Shown: in pieces, positions 57,189 to 64,000 of the stretch | How the letters are laid out: each line of letters starts with the position of its first letter | Numbering within the stretch: position 1 is the stretch's first letter | NCBI RefSeq assembly: GCF_900174585.1 | Contig: NZ_FWPT01000003.1 | Span: 124,001-188,000 of the forward strand | Reading direction: 5' to 3' | Source: Parendozoicomonas haliclonae | GTDB lineage: Bacteria > Pseudomonadota > Gammaproteobacteria > Pseudomonadales > Endozoicomonadaceae | Length of the DNA: 64,000 nt | Program-made: the position numbers and the translations under genes | The notes under the pieces: generated by a model | Database searches by the model: none | What the model was told of the DNA's origin: nothing | What the model saw: the letters and a program-made list of their open reading frames with translations, nothing else

Positions 57189-58079
57189 TTAGCGAGGCTC
57201 GGAGAAATCCTTAAGACCGGCCAGACTTTCTACACATTTCATCTGAAGCCGTTGAAGCAGCGACTCCCGCTGCTCAGCCAGATCCGAAAGGTTATTGACT
57301 GCCTTCGGCATATCGACAGCACATCTCGCCACCTGCCAGGTCTTATCAAAGATCAGCTCTTTGCTTTTGGCGGGCCGACGCACCACAGTGAGACTCATCT
57401 GCTCCTGTAGAGGCGCTAAAGATTGCAAACGCTCATGAAGACTGCGTGAAACCAGAGGTTCGGAAGATGGGGCATATTTCAGGTTATAACGGGCTTCTGA
57501 GAGATAAATGCGCTCATCCGGGATAATGACATAATCCGCTTTAATGCTGCGCAGATAACGAACCAGGAGCTTGTTACCGGAATCATCCTCCATACCCGGC
57601 AACCAGGCATACCAGCTTTTGGCTTCGCAGGATGGCAGCGGTTTGGTCGCACCGGGAGGGCAGTTCTGCTCCACAGCAGTCAGCACTTTATAATGCCAGC
57701 GCAAGCTTTCCTCCCCTGCGACCAGATGCAGGCCCGCATCCTGTATGGACTGATAGAGCTTGATTGACGCTTTATAGTCCGGCAGCAACTGCCCATCTTT
57801 CTGCACATCCATCAGAGGTGCCAAAAGTCCTTTACCTGCTAACAGACGAGAGACGTCTTGTGCATCCCAGCCATTTTGAAGCTGCCAGTTTTGGCTACGC
57901 TCTATTTCAGGTGACGAGACTTTATCCGGATTTGGGGAGTCAGACCACCAGCTCGAAATCATGGCACATCCCGACAGGGTGAAAGCCAATGTGAAACTTA
58001 CAGCAGCACGCAGAAGCAGTTGGCCAGCCCGAGTAGCGGCTGACCAGAATAAGGAAACCTTGGAAAGCATGGGCGTCAT
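57189..58079 (-). CDS. Unknown lipoprotein
   Basis: 296 residues from the ATG at 58079 (GGTGAAG site). Long N-terminal region with a lipobox LSGC at residue ~38, followed by a Trp/Ser-rich start of the mature protein (AMISSWWSDSPNPD). Five further cysteines occur in the body (e.g. QNCPP, LPSCEAK, VARCAVD). No known domain recognised. The next gene on the strand upstream encodes a coiled-coil membrane protein, 69 bases away, so they may form one envelope operon. Confidence 0.7.
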   Translation of the reverse strand: MTPMLSKVSLFWSAATRAGQLLLRAAVSFTLAFTLSGCAMISSWWSDSPNPDKVSSPEIERSQNWQLQNGWDAQDVSRLLAGKGLLAPLMDVQKDGQLLPDYKASIKLYQSIQDAGLHLVAGEESLRWHYKVLTAVEQNCPPGATKPLPSCEAKSWYAWLPGMEDDSGNKLLVRYLRSIKADYVIIPDERIYLSEARYNLKYAPSSEPLVSRSLHERLQSLAPLQEQMSLTVVRRPAKSKELIFDKTWQVARCAVDMPKAVNNLSDLAEQRESLLQRLQMKCVESLAGLKDFSEPR

Positions 58080-58148
58080 TAACTTCACCGGGGTTACGTC
58101 TTTATAGTTGTTATTCTTTTCACCGAGCTAAAATCAGCCCACCCGGCA

Positions 58149-59021
58149 TCATGGTTTGGCTGCCGGTTCAAGCCCCAGGCCTGTGCCGGCCGGAGAGCTT
58201 AGATTACGAATACTGGCCTCGATCTGAACCAGACGACGATTCACCTGCTGACGATGGGCATCAACAGCTTTGATCTTTTCTTCGTAATCTTTCATCTGCT
58301 TAGAAACATTGGCAGAAAGCGTCTTGTTACTATCAAGCGCTTTCTTCACGGATACTGACAGGTTATCAATGGTCTTCTGCATGGCGTCCAGCTGCTCACG
58401 GTTTACCGTTGAACCAGCAACCAGCTCCGCATTCATGGCGCGCAGCTCTTTCTTAACGCCATCCAGCTCGCCAGCGGTTTTCTCCAGAGCTTTAATATCA
58501 CCACTGATTTTGCTCACTGAGCCTGACAATGATTTCTCTGTAGCGGCAAGGTTCTTGGTCAAGGAGTCCAGTTCCTTTTCCTGAGACTCAATCATCGGAC
58601 GATTACGCTTATTGGCAAGATCCCAAAGTTTACGAATCTCGAAATTGACCGCCTTCAATTCGTCCTTAACTTCATTACCACTGCGATTCAGGGTTTCACC
58701 TGTTTCAGAGACGGTGCCGGATACATCCATCAACTGGGAAGACGTCATCGCCAACCGGCTACGGGTATCCTGCAATTCCTTCTGCACAGCCTGCAGCTGC
58801 AGATAACCACCACCGGCCAGTGCCAGAAGCGCGACACCAAGAACCATGGTGCCTACAGGAAAGCGTGAAGGGGCTTTGGGCTGAGAGTCGTTGTTCTTTT
58901 TTGCCGCTGGCCTGGCTGGGCGCGCCTTGGCCGAACGTTCGGTGGGACGCTCAGACAGATCATCCTCAGACAGAGAGATACTGGGTAAATGATCAAGGTC
59001 GTCCTGAGAAGTGGATTTCAT
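58149..59021 (-). CDS. Coiled-coil inner-membrane protein of unknown function
   Basis: 290 residues from the ATG at 59021 (no clear ribosome site; a TTG four codons upstream is possible). Cytosolic acidic then basic Pro/Arg/Lys N-terminus (~1-56), one membrane helix (VGTMVLGVALLALAGGGYL, ~57-75), and a periplasmic coiled coil (~78-270) with heptads and few aromatics, ending in a Pro/Ala tail. Such bitopic coiled-coil proteins are common next to sodB in relatives but unnamed. No enzymatic motif. Confidence 0.75.
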   Translation of the reverse strand: MKSTSQDDLDHLPSISLSEDDLSERPTERSAKARPARPAAKKNNDSQPKAPSRFPVGTMVLGVALLALAGGGYLQLQAVQKELQDTRSRLAMTSSQLMDVSGTVSETGETLNRSGNEVKDELKAVNFEIRKLWDLANKRNRPMIESQEKELDSLTKNLAATEKSLSGSVSKISGDIKALEKTAGELDGVKKELRAMNAELVAGSTVNREQLDAMQKTIDNLSVSVKKALDSNKTLSANVSKQMKDYEEKIKAVDAHRQQVNRRLVQIEASIRNLSSPAGTGLGLEPAAKP

Positions 59022-59235
59022 CGCGGTAAACAAATCTGACTGTTTTCTTGCATTCTAGAGCAAAGCGTATCGCGACCCAATAGGTATGAGAGCACCACCA
59101 TACGACACCGTTATCACTCTATGACACAAGACTGTGCACAATCTTGTTCAGAAAAACCCCGACAAGTGCCCCGTACGACCTTGGCAAGACACTTGCTTGT
59201 AGAGTTTTGACCTAAAAGCACACCAGGAGAATACC

Positions 59236-59556
59236 ATGCACACAGAGACCAGCATCAATCTGAATAAAGAAATGCTCGATCTGATGTCGATCCTGCGCCG
59301 TCGGCTGAAAGCTGAGTTTGATGTCATCATCCGCTTCAGCCACGATGATGCTCTGGAAACCATCTACGATCTGGCCCGACGCTCCATGGATCAGACTACC
59401 AAAGAGAATGCCTGCCATCTGCTCACCCTCTCGGGCTGGGATATCGAGATAGACCAATTGATTCGCCCGGTACACAGTCAGAGAAGCCCAGCTGGGTCTC
59501 CCCCTCCAGCACAGCCCAAAGCCGTAAAGATCTATCGCGGACAGGTGATCGCCTGA
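59236..59556 (+). CDS. Small unknown cytosolic protein
   Basis: 106 residues, AGGAGAATACC ribosome site, no signal peptide. Predicted helical N-terminal two thirds (NKEMLDLMSILRRRLKAEF, DDALETIYDLARRS), then a Pro/Ser-rich linker and a short basic end (KAVKIYRGQVIA). Family not recognised. Monocistronic, 156 bases before sodB. The protein-like composition and strong ribosome site support it as real. Confidence 0.65.
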   Translation: MHTETSINLNKEMLDLMSILRRRLKAEFDVIIRFSHDDALETIYDLARRSMDQTTKENACHLLTLSGWDIEIDQLIRPVHSQRSPAGSPPPAQPKAVKIYRGQVIA

Positions 59557-59712
59557 TAGCAGCCTGCAAACCGGTCTCATACAACGAAATAAGCGCACAA
59601 CAAACCGTGGAAACAGCGGTTATCACAGTGCTATCATCGGTTATCCGAAATTTTGCCATGCCGAGGCGCATTTCGGCTCTTGCCTGATTAGATAAAAGAT
59701 GGAGACAACCAA

Positions 59713-60291
59713 ATGGCTTTTGAACTGCCAGCTCTGCCATATGCCCGTGACGCTCTTGTCCCGCATATCTCTGAAGAGACCCTGAACTACCACTATGGCA
59801 AACACCACAAGACTTACGTGGACAAGCTGAATGGTCTGGTAGACGGCACCGATATGGCTGGTCAGTCTCTGGAAGAGATTATCAAGTCCTCCAGCGGCCC
59901 TGTTTTCAACAACGCTGCCCAGATCTGGAACCACACTTTCTACTGGAACAGCCTGAGCCCTAACGGCGGCGGTCAGCCTTCCGGCGCTCTGGCAGAAGCT
60001 ATCGACAAGTCTTTCGGTTCTTTCGATGCGTTCGTTGCCAAGTTCAACGAGATGGCTGTAAACAACTTCGGCTCCAGCTGGACCTGGCTGGTGAAGAACA
60101 CTGACGGCTCCCTGGACATCGTTAACACCAGCAACGCTGCCACTCCTATCACTGGCGACCAAAAGCCACTGCTGACCTGCGACCTGTGGGAACACGCTTA
60201 CTACATTGACTACCGCAATGTACGCCCTGATTACCTGAAGGCCTTCTGGGCTCTGGTAAACTGGGATTTTGCAGCCGCTAACTTCGCTTAA
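59713..60291 (+). CDS. sodB: Iron superoxide dismutase
   Basis: 192 residues. Metal ligands in LNYHYGKHH (His27), NHTFYW (His74), and [11 protein letters not shown] (Asp/His near 157-161); the [12 protein letters not shown] and FGSSWTWLV patterns indicate the Fe type. Removes cytosolic superoxide. GGAG site. Codon use is biased toward CTG, AAC and GGC as for highly expressed genes. Followed by a strong terminator. Confidence 0.96.
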   Translation: MAFELPALPYARDALVPHISEETLNYHYGKHHKTYVDKLNGLVDGTDMAGQSLEEIIKSSSGPVFNNAAQIWNHTFYWNSLSPNGGGQPSGALAEAIDKSFGSFDAFVAKFNEMAVNNFGSSWTWLVKNTDGSLDIVNTSNAATPITGDQKPLLTCDLWEHAYYIDYRNVRPDYLKAFWALVNWDFAAANFA

Positions 60292-60311
60292 TCAGTCAGC
60301 CTGTAAAATAT

Positions 60312-60342
60312 AAAAAGCCCAGCCTCAGCGCTGGGCTTTTTT
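60312..60342 (+). terminator. sodB terminator
   Basis: AAAAAGCCCAGC/GCTGGGCTTTTT stem, 6-base loop and T-run, 20 bases past the sodB stop. Confidence 0.9.
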
Positions 60343-60561
60343 GGTGCACAAAAACCATCCCGCGCCCCAACAAAGCTCACCCAAACACTCTTACAAAACC
60401 ACAATTCCTATAAATATCAGCCAGTTAGCGATTTCTCAGACATAGGTAGTATTACGGTTTTATTTCAAGCATAATCTTCGGTGCCTAATGCTTTTAGCAC
60501 ACGGCGCGCACAAAATGACAAGAGCAGATGCTCGAAAAATAAAACACACACAAGAACAAAT

Positions 60562-61812
60562 ATGAAAACACTGACCAAATGCACACTGAGTGCAGCTGTT
60601 GCTGCCATCATTGCAACCAACGCAGCCCAGGCTGCTGAGGTTGTGACTGTAGACCCAAGCCTGAAACTGACCTACAAGAACTTCAACTGGCAGGAAGACT
60701 ACGGCTCTGGCGTTTCCAATGAGCGTGACGAGTGGGTTCACGGCGTTATTGCCGACTTCGACACTGGCTACGTTAACGATGTTATCGGTGCCGTTGTAAC
60801 CACCGGTGCAGTATTCCCTCTGGACGTACAGAAAGGCAGCTCCATGGCTAACGTAGCCAAGGACAGCCGTGGCGATGCTGACAGCATCGGTGGCTTCCAG
60901 CAGGTTTACCTGAAAGCCAAGCACACTGCCGGCGACGTTAACCTGAACGCCAGCTACGGTGTGAAGAAGCGTGGCTTCGAGCTGTACGGCAACTCTGGCT
61001 CCCGTGTACTGGCTGCCAGCTCCGAAGGTTTTGACGTTTCTGCCGCTTACGGCGACCTGAACGTTTACGCTTCCCGTCTGACCGGTGCCAGCAACCGTAA
61101 CCAGTCTGCTCTGACCCGCGACATCATGCAGGACGGCAACAAGATCGACAACATCCTGATCTACGGTGCCAACTACAGCATCGCCGGTGTTGGCCTGGTT
61201 GCCGAGCAGCTGAAGTCCCAGGACTACCTGAAGAAAGGTTTCCTGATGGCTTCCTACGGCCTGGAACTGTCCGAAGGCATGGGTATTGATCTGGATGCCC
61301 GTTACGGTACCGCAAAGCGCGACGGTAACCTGGTACCAGCCGGCTACAAGTCCAAGTACGTTAACCTGAACGCCACCCTGAACGTTGCTAACGCTTTCGT
61401 TGGTATTGGCTACAACAAGACCAAAGATGGCGACTGGAACCGTAACAACGGCAGCGGCAACTCTGACGTATTCAACTCCAGCCTGGATCTGTGGGACCAG
61501 TTCGCTAACGAAGGCGAGAAAGCTTACCTGCTGACTGCTGGCTACAACTTTGCCGACCTGGGCCTGCCAGGCCTGAGCGTTGACGTAACTACCGCCAAAG
61601 GTAAAGACGCCAAGGGCTTCAGCAAGTTTGACCGTCGTGAGTTCTCCGGCAACGTATCCTACAGCTTCAGTGGCGATCTGGAAGGCCTGTCTGTAGCGTG
61701 GTACCACTACGACTACAAACTGGATGAGCGTGCCGACGGTGCAACTGCTACTGACAAGACCAAGGAAAACGGTGATCGCGTTTACCTGACCTACTCTGTA
61801 TCCGTGTTCTAA
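60562..61812 (+). CDS. OprD-like outer-membrane porin
   Basis: 416 residues from the ATG at 60562 (MKTLTKCTLS); an upstream in-frame ATG gives a non-signal N-terminus. Signal peptide cleaved after AAQA (~residue 24). Alternating beta-strand pattern, an early NERDEWVHGVIADFDTGYV segment typical of OprD-family porins, and a C-terminal ...YSVSVF ending in Phe. Extremely uniform preferred codons, meaning very high expression. Substrate unknown; the family imports amino acids, peptides or sugars. Strong terminator follows. Confidence 0.85.
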   Translation: MKTLTKCTLSAAVAAIIATNAAQAAEVVTVDPSLKLTYKNFNWQEDYGSGVSNERDEWVHGVIADFDTGYVNDVIGAVVTTGAVFPLDVQKGSSMANVAKDSRGDADSIGGFQQVYLKAKHTAGDVNLNASYGVKKRGFELYGNSGSRVLAASSEGFDVSAAYGDLNVYASRLTGASNRNQSALTRDIMQDGNKIDNILIYGANYSIAGVGLVAEQLKSQDYLKKGFLMASYGLELSEGMGIDLDARYGTAKRDGNLVPAGYKSKYVNLNATLNVANAFVGIGYNKTKDGDWNRNNGSGNSDVFNSSLDLWDQFANEGEKAYLLTAGYNFADLGLPGLSVDVTTAKGKDAKGFSKFDRREFSGNVSYSFSGDLEGLSVAWYHYDYKLDERADGATATDKTKENGDRVYLTYSVSVF

Positions 61813-61836
61813 TCGAACTTTTCGGATAGAGACTCG

Positions 61837-61870
61837 AGCAGGAGCGGCCTCTGGCCCCTCCTGCTTTTTA
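61837..61870 (+). terminator. Porin terminator
   Basis: AGCAGGAG/CTCCTGCT stem with a 13-base loop (itself GGCC-rich) and TTTTTATT tail, 25 bases past the porin stop. Confidence 0.88.
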
Positions 61871-61928
61871 TTGCCCGTAAGAAAGACTTACCAGACTGTT
61901 ACCCCAACCAACTTATTTCGGTTTTTAC

Positions 61929-61957
61929 TTGCAGCCACTCGGCAACTTGCTTAGTAT
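61929..61957 (+). promoter_or_regulatory. Sigma-70-type promoter candidate for the leader/ilvM transcript
   Basis: TTGCAG (61929-61934), a 17-base spacer, and TAGTAT (61952-61957). Transcription would begin near 61964, 25 bases before the leader ATG. Confidence 0.45.
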
Positions 61958-61988
61958 TTGTTCAAATTTAGTGAGATCTGAACGACTG

Positions 61989-62081
61989 ATGTCCCAAGCC
62001 CAGCACAAAACCATGATTATGATGACCGGTATGATGATGAAATCATTCGCCGGGGGTTGTGTTGTGGGCAGCAAAGACTAA
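61989..62081 (+). CDS. Putative methionine-rich leader peptide
   Basis: A 30-codon frame (MSQAQHKTMIMMTGMMMKSF, then ten residues ending GSKD and TAA at 62079). Methionine codons are packed at 9, 11, 12, 15, 16 and 17. The frame overlaps RNA segments able to form alternative hairpins and ends 20 bases before an intrinsic terminator, the layout of amino-acid attenuators. The ribosome site is weak and an internal start at 62013 is possible. It is a prediction from structure, not from homology. Confidence 0.5.
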   Translation: MSQAQHKTMIMMTGMMMKSFAGGCVVGSKD

Positions 62082-62134
62082 AGCCACAGACCAGATACCA
62101 AAACCCCCGCACCGCAAGGTTCGGGGGTTTTTTT
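61998..62134 (+). promoter_or_regulatory. Transcription attenuator before the IlvM-like gene
   Basis: Four segments are visible. Segment 1 (61998-62012) can pair with segment 2 (62051-62069). Segment 2 carries CGGGGGTT (62051-62058) and can pair with AACCCCCG (62102-62109, segment 3). Segment 3 also pairs with a second CGGGGGTT (62122-62129, segment 4), giving a terminator followed by T7. Stalling at the Met codons (62013-62039) would mask segment 1 and favour the antiterminator. Confidence 0.65.
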
Positions 62135-62162
62135 ATGATTTTAAATCAGAGGAGTAAATATT

Positions 62163-62429
62163 ATGTCACAGCCAATCCGTCAATACCGGCTCAAGCTGAT
62201 CGCAGCCAACACACCAGGCAGCCTGGAGCGTGTTCTGAATAACAGTCGCAGCGGCGGTTTTGCTGTGGATAATTTCTCCGCATCACTATGCGTTGAAAGG
62301 AATCAATATCTGATTGATCTGCAGGTATCCGGGGGCAACAGCCAGAATAATCTGATTATTGCCCTGCTGCAGGAAAGCGACATCCGCTCCCTGACACCTT
62401 ACCGGAAAGGCATGAGCGCCTATTTATGA
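62163..62429 (+). CDS. ilvM: IlvM-like ACT-domain protein (acetolactate synthase II small-subunit type)
   Basis: 88 residues, single ACT domain: YRLKLIAANTPGSLERVLNNSRSGGFAVDNF matches the start of IlvM (TLERVLRVVRHRGF in E. coli). IlvM regulates and stabilises the catalytic subunit IlvG. No ilvG lies beside it: the gene stands alone behind an attenuator, with a porin upstream and the opposite-strand ybjN downstream. AGAGGAG site. The ACT fold is well supported; the precise enzyme partner is inferred. Confidence 0.7.
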   Translation: MSQPIRQYRLKLIAANTPGSLERVLNNSRSGGFAVDNFSASLCVERNQYLIDLQVSGGNSQNNLIIALLQESDIRSLTPYRKGMSAYL

Positions 62430-62432
62430 AGC

Positions 62433-62918
62433 TTAGTGATAGGAGTGCTTTGCGCCTTCTTCAGGCTCGGCAGACAGCAGTGGCTCTTCGCCCAGATAGA
62501 GGAACTGCATCTGCTGGCACTCCTGCATCAACTGACGCACTGTCTCCATGGCCACACCAAAGTATTCATGGAACTGAGCCACGGTAACGCCCTGGGTGGT
62601 CAGCAGCGAAGAAGACGCCATCAACATCGGCGTGGCTTCATCAGGAGTATTAACGAACAACTTCAAAGTCGGGAACGACATATTCAGACGGGGCATATCC
62701 GCAGACACGGCCAATACAGCACTGGTACGCAGATCAAGCTCGGTAGTGAACATCAACCCCCAGGGCTCAACAAACAGGCGGCTATCCAACACGCCTTCTG
62801 AAGACTGCAGTGCAGAGATATGAAGGCCGCTGCACTGATCACAGATATAGGACTCATAACCGGCTTCACCCAGCCACTTCTCCACCAGGGCAATATCCGG
62901 AACCAGCAAGTCGTGCAT
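62433..62918 (-). CDS. ybjN: YbjN-family protein
   Basis: 161 residues. Matches E. coli YbjN along its length: LVPDIALVEKWLGEAGYESYICDQCSGLHI, then TSAVLAVSADMPRLNMSFPTLKLF and LTTQGVTVAQF. The fold resembles type III secretion chaperones, and YbjN has been linked to stress, motility and biofilm regulation, but its mechanism is unknown. Cytosolic. It converges on ilvM, only three bases apart, so no separate terminator fits between them. Confidence 0.85.
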   Translation of the reverse strand: MHDLLVPDIALVEKWLGEAGYESYICDQCSGLHISALQSSEGVLDSRLFVEPWGLMFTTELDLRTSAVLAVSADMPRLNMSFPTLKLFVNTPDEATPMLMASSSLLTTQGVTVAQFHEYFGVAMETVRQLMQECQQMQFLYLGEEPLLSAEPEEGAKHSYH

Positions 62919-63002
62919 TGTCTTCTATCTCGGAAAATCAAAGAAGCGGGACTTTAACTGATTTTGCCAGTAATGGCGACCGCTGCCCGATACAGGAAAG
63001 CC

Positions 63003-63836
63003 TCACTCGCCTGTAGCAATCTCCCGACTACCATCGGTAATCCACTCACTCCAGGAGCCAGGGTACAAACGAGCTGGCGGTAACCCCGCTAACACCATCC
63101 CCAGAATGCTTTGACAGGCAGACACGCCGGAGCCGCAGTAATAAACGACATCTTTCCCTTCAAGATCAGAAAACAATTCCCGTAACTTTTCCGCCCTCTG
63201 AAAGTGACCCTGCTCATCAACGGTTGCAGCACAGGGTAAACAATGCGCTCCTGGAATATGGCCAGCCCTAACATCCAGAGGCTCAATCTCTCCCCGATAA
63301 CGCTCTGGGGCCCGGGCATCCAGTAGCAATCCACCGTCTTTCACAAAAGCAGGAATAGAAGCGGCATCAATCATCACTTCCGGATTAAGGCGAGGCTGAA
63401 AATCACCTGAAGGGTATAGGGCAATTTCAGACGAAACTTCACCACTTTCAGCCAACCAACTTTTCATACCTCCACGAAGGATAAAGACCTGCTTATGCCC
63501 CAACCATAAGCTGAGCATCCACCAAAGCCTCGGCACAAAGAAGTGGCTTCCATCATCATAGAGAACTACACGACTACGGTTAGAAACGCCAAGTTCCTGT
63601 AAGCGGGAAACCAACTGATCAACATCCGGAAGCGGATGCCGCCCGGTCTGACCGCTGATCACAGGACCAGAAAGGTCTTTACCAAGATCCACATATTGCG
63701 CACCAGGAATATGAGCCTGCTGATACTGCCGTAAGCCCAAACCAGCATCCTGCAGACTGTAACGCACATCAAAGATCCTCAATTCAGGATCCTGCTGCCA
63801 CTCCTGCAAAGTCGCCACATCAATCAACAGACTCAT
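63003..63836 (-). CDS. sseA: Two-domain sulfurtransferase (3-mercaptopyruvate/thiosulfate type)
   Basis: 277 residues with tandem rhodanese domains: inactive N-terminal (FDVRYSL...HIPGAQYVDLGKDL) and active C-terminal with catalytic loop YYCGSGVSACQ, the CGSGVTA-like motif of mercaptopyruvate sulfurtransferases. Cytosolic, no signal peptide. Starts nine bases after the stop of the next upstream gene, so probably cotranscribed with it. Thiosulfate activity cannot be excluded. Confidence 0.88.
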   Translation of the reverse strand: MSLLIDVATLQEWQQDPELRIFDVRYSLQDAGLGLRQYQQAHIPGAQYVDLGKDLSGPVISGQTGRHPLPDVDQLVSRLQELGVSNRSRVVLYDDGSHFFVPRLWWMLSLWLGHKQVFILRGGMKSWLAESGEVSSEIALYPSGDFQPRLNPEVMIDAASIPAFVKDGGLLLDARAPERYRGEIEPLDVRAGHIPGAHCLPCAATVDEQGHFQRAEKLRELFSDLEGKDVVYYCGSGVSACQSILGMVLAGLPPARLYPGSWSEWITDGSREIATGE

Positions 63837-63845
63837 GGTAATACC

Positions 63846-64000
63846 TTATTCGCTGTCTGAAGGTTCAGCCTGCTGAACCACCTGATCATCGACAATCACC
63901 TTGCCGGTCAACACTTCACCCACATCAACACTGCCATCATTAATGCTGTCTTTGATAACTATACGGGTAACGTCGTGTTCCATTTCATCCTGCTCAGGTT
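63846..64000 (-). CDS. C-terminal end of an unknown gene (cut by window edge)
   Basis: The last ~51 codons of a minus-strand frame, ending ...QQAEPSDSE and TAA. The visible part is acidic (EQDEMEHDV) with a hydrophobic beta-like stretch (VTRIVIKDSINDG, VGEVLTGKVIVDD). Too little to name. Its close spacing to sseA (nine bases) suggests an operon. Confidence 0.6.
   Translation of the reverse strand, partial: PEQDEMEHDVTRIVIKDSINDGSVDVGEVLTGKVIVDDQVVQQAEPSDSE

Noticed and set aside
60460-61707. 415-codon minus-strand open frame across the porin gene
   Set aside because: Produced by the strong codon bias of the porin; the Val/Gly/Gln-rich translation has no signal or motifs. The plus-strand porin has a signal peptide and C-terminal Phe.
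62057-62242. 61-codon frame overlapping the attenuator and ilvM start
   Set aside because: Reads through the terminator hairpin in a different frame from ilvM and has no ribosome site.

Overview
The window reads as a chromosomal segment of a marine gammaproteobacterium. Gene order matches Pseudomonas/Oceanospirillales at several loci: the complete ccmABCDEFGHI set, mutS-fdxA-rpoS-nlpD-pcm-truD-ftsB-kdsA-pyrG-tilS-accA, and a KASIII/hrpA/fadD/lysophospholipase/MaoC block. An Endozoicomonas-like host-associated organism is my best guess from the gene style (autotransporters, a 'host attachment' protein, an eroded flagellar locus), but this is an inference from memory. No tRNA, rRNA, insertion sequence, phage gene or CRISPR array is visible.

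Layout. 1-1481: 5' part of smc. 1744-8850: cytochrome c maturation cluster, with an FNR-type site in the only large internal gap. 8989-13838: skeleton of a flagellar super-cluster. FleQ, FliO, FlhG/FleN and FliA remain, but every structural, export and chemotaxis gene normally found between and after them is missing. A very good sigma-54 promoter still precedes flhG. 14177-18564: three exported proteins, namely an acidic Asp/Glu/Tyr-rich protein, a passenger-only autotransporter paralogue and a complete autotransporter. 18654-27635: fatty-acid metabolism neighbourhood around hrpA. 27777-31792: a baeRF-type protein, TrxC, 5-oxoprolinase PxpABC and a HutZ-type heme protein with a Fur-like box. 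31832-33094: an unusual predicted nuclease and a cold-shock protein. 33399-37691: purine salvage (guaD, deoD, nupC) with a Crp/Fnr-family regulator and matching palindromes. 38104-40740: a CstA-family carrier, an unknown membrane protein, then a short decayed copy of the cstA start and terminator.

40895-56646 is the mutS-to-accA housekeeping backbone. It departs from the usual order: surE, ispF, ispD and eno are absent from their normal slots, a DUF368 undecaprenyl-phosphate translocase lies between pcm and nlpD, and an unknown 613-residue exported protein lies between tilS and pyrG. 56793-60291: a periplasmic rhodanese, a lipoprotein, a coiled-coil membrane protein, a small unknown and Fe-superoxide dismutase. 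60562-64000: a highly expressed OprD-like porin, a putative attenuator with a methionine-rich leader peptide ahead of a lone IlvM-like ACT protein, YbjN, SseA and the 3' end of an unknown gene.

The most interesting items are the collapsed flagellar locus that keeps its regulators and sigma-54 promoter, the Met-codon attenuator, the passenger-only autotransporter paralogue, the cstA duplication scar, and the GACA(A/T)(A/T)TGTC palindromes around the Crp-family gene.
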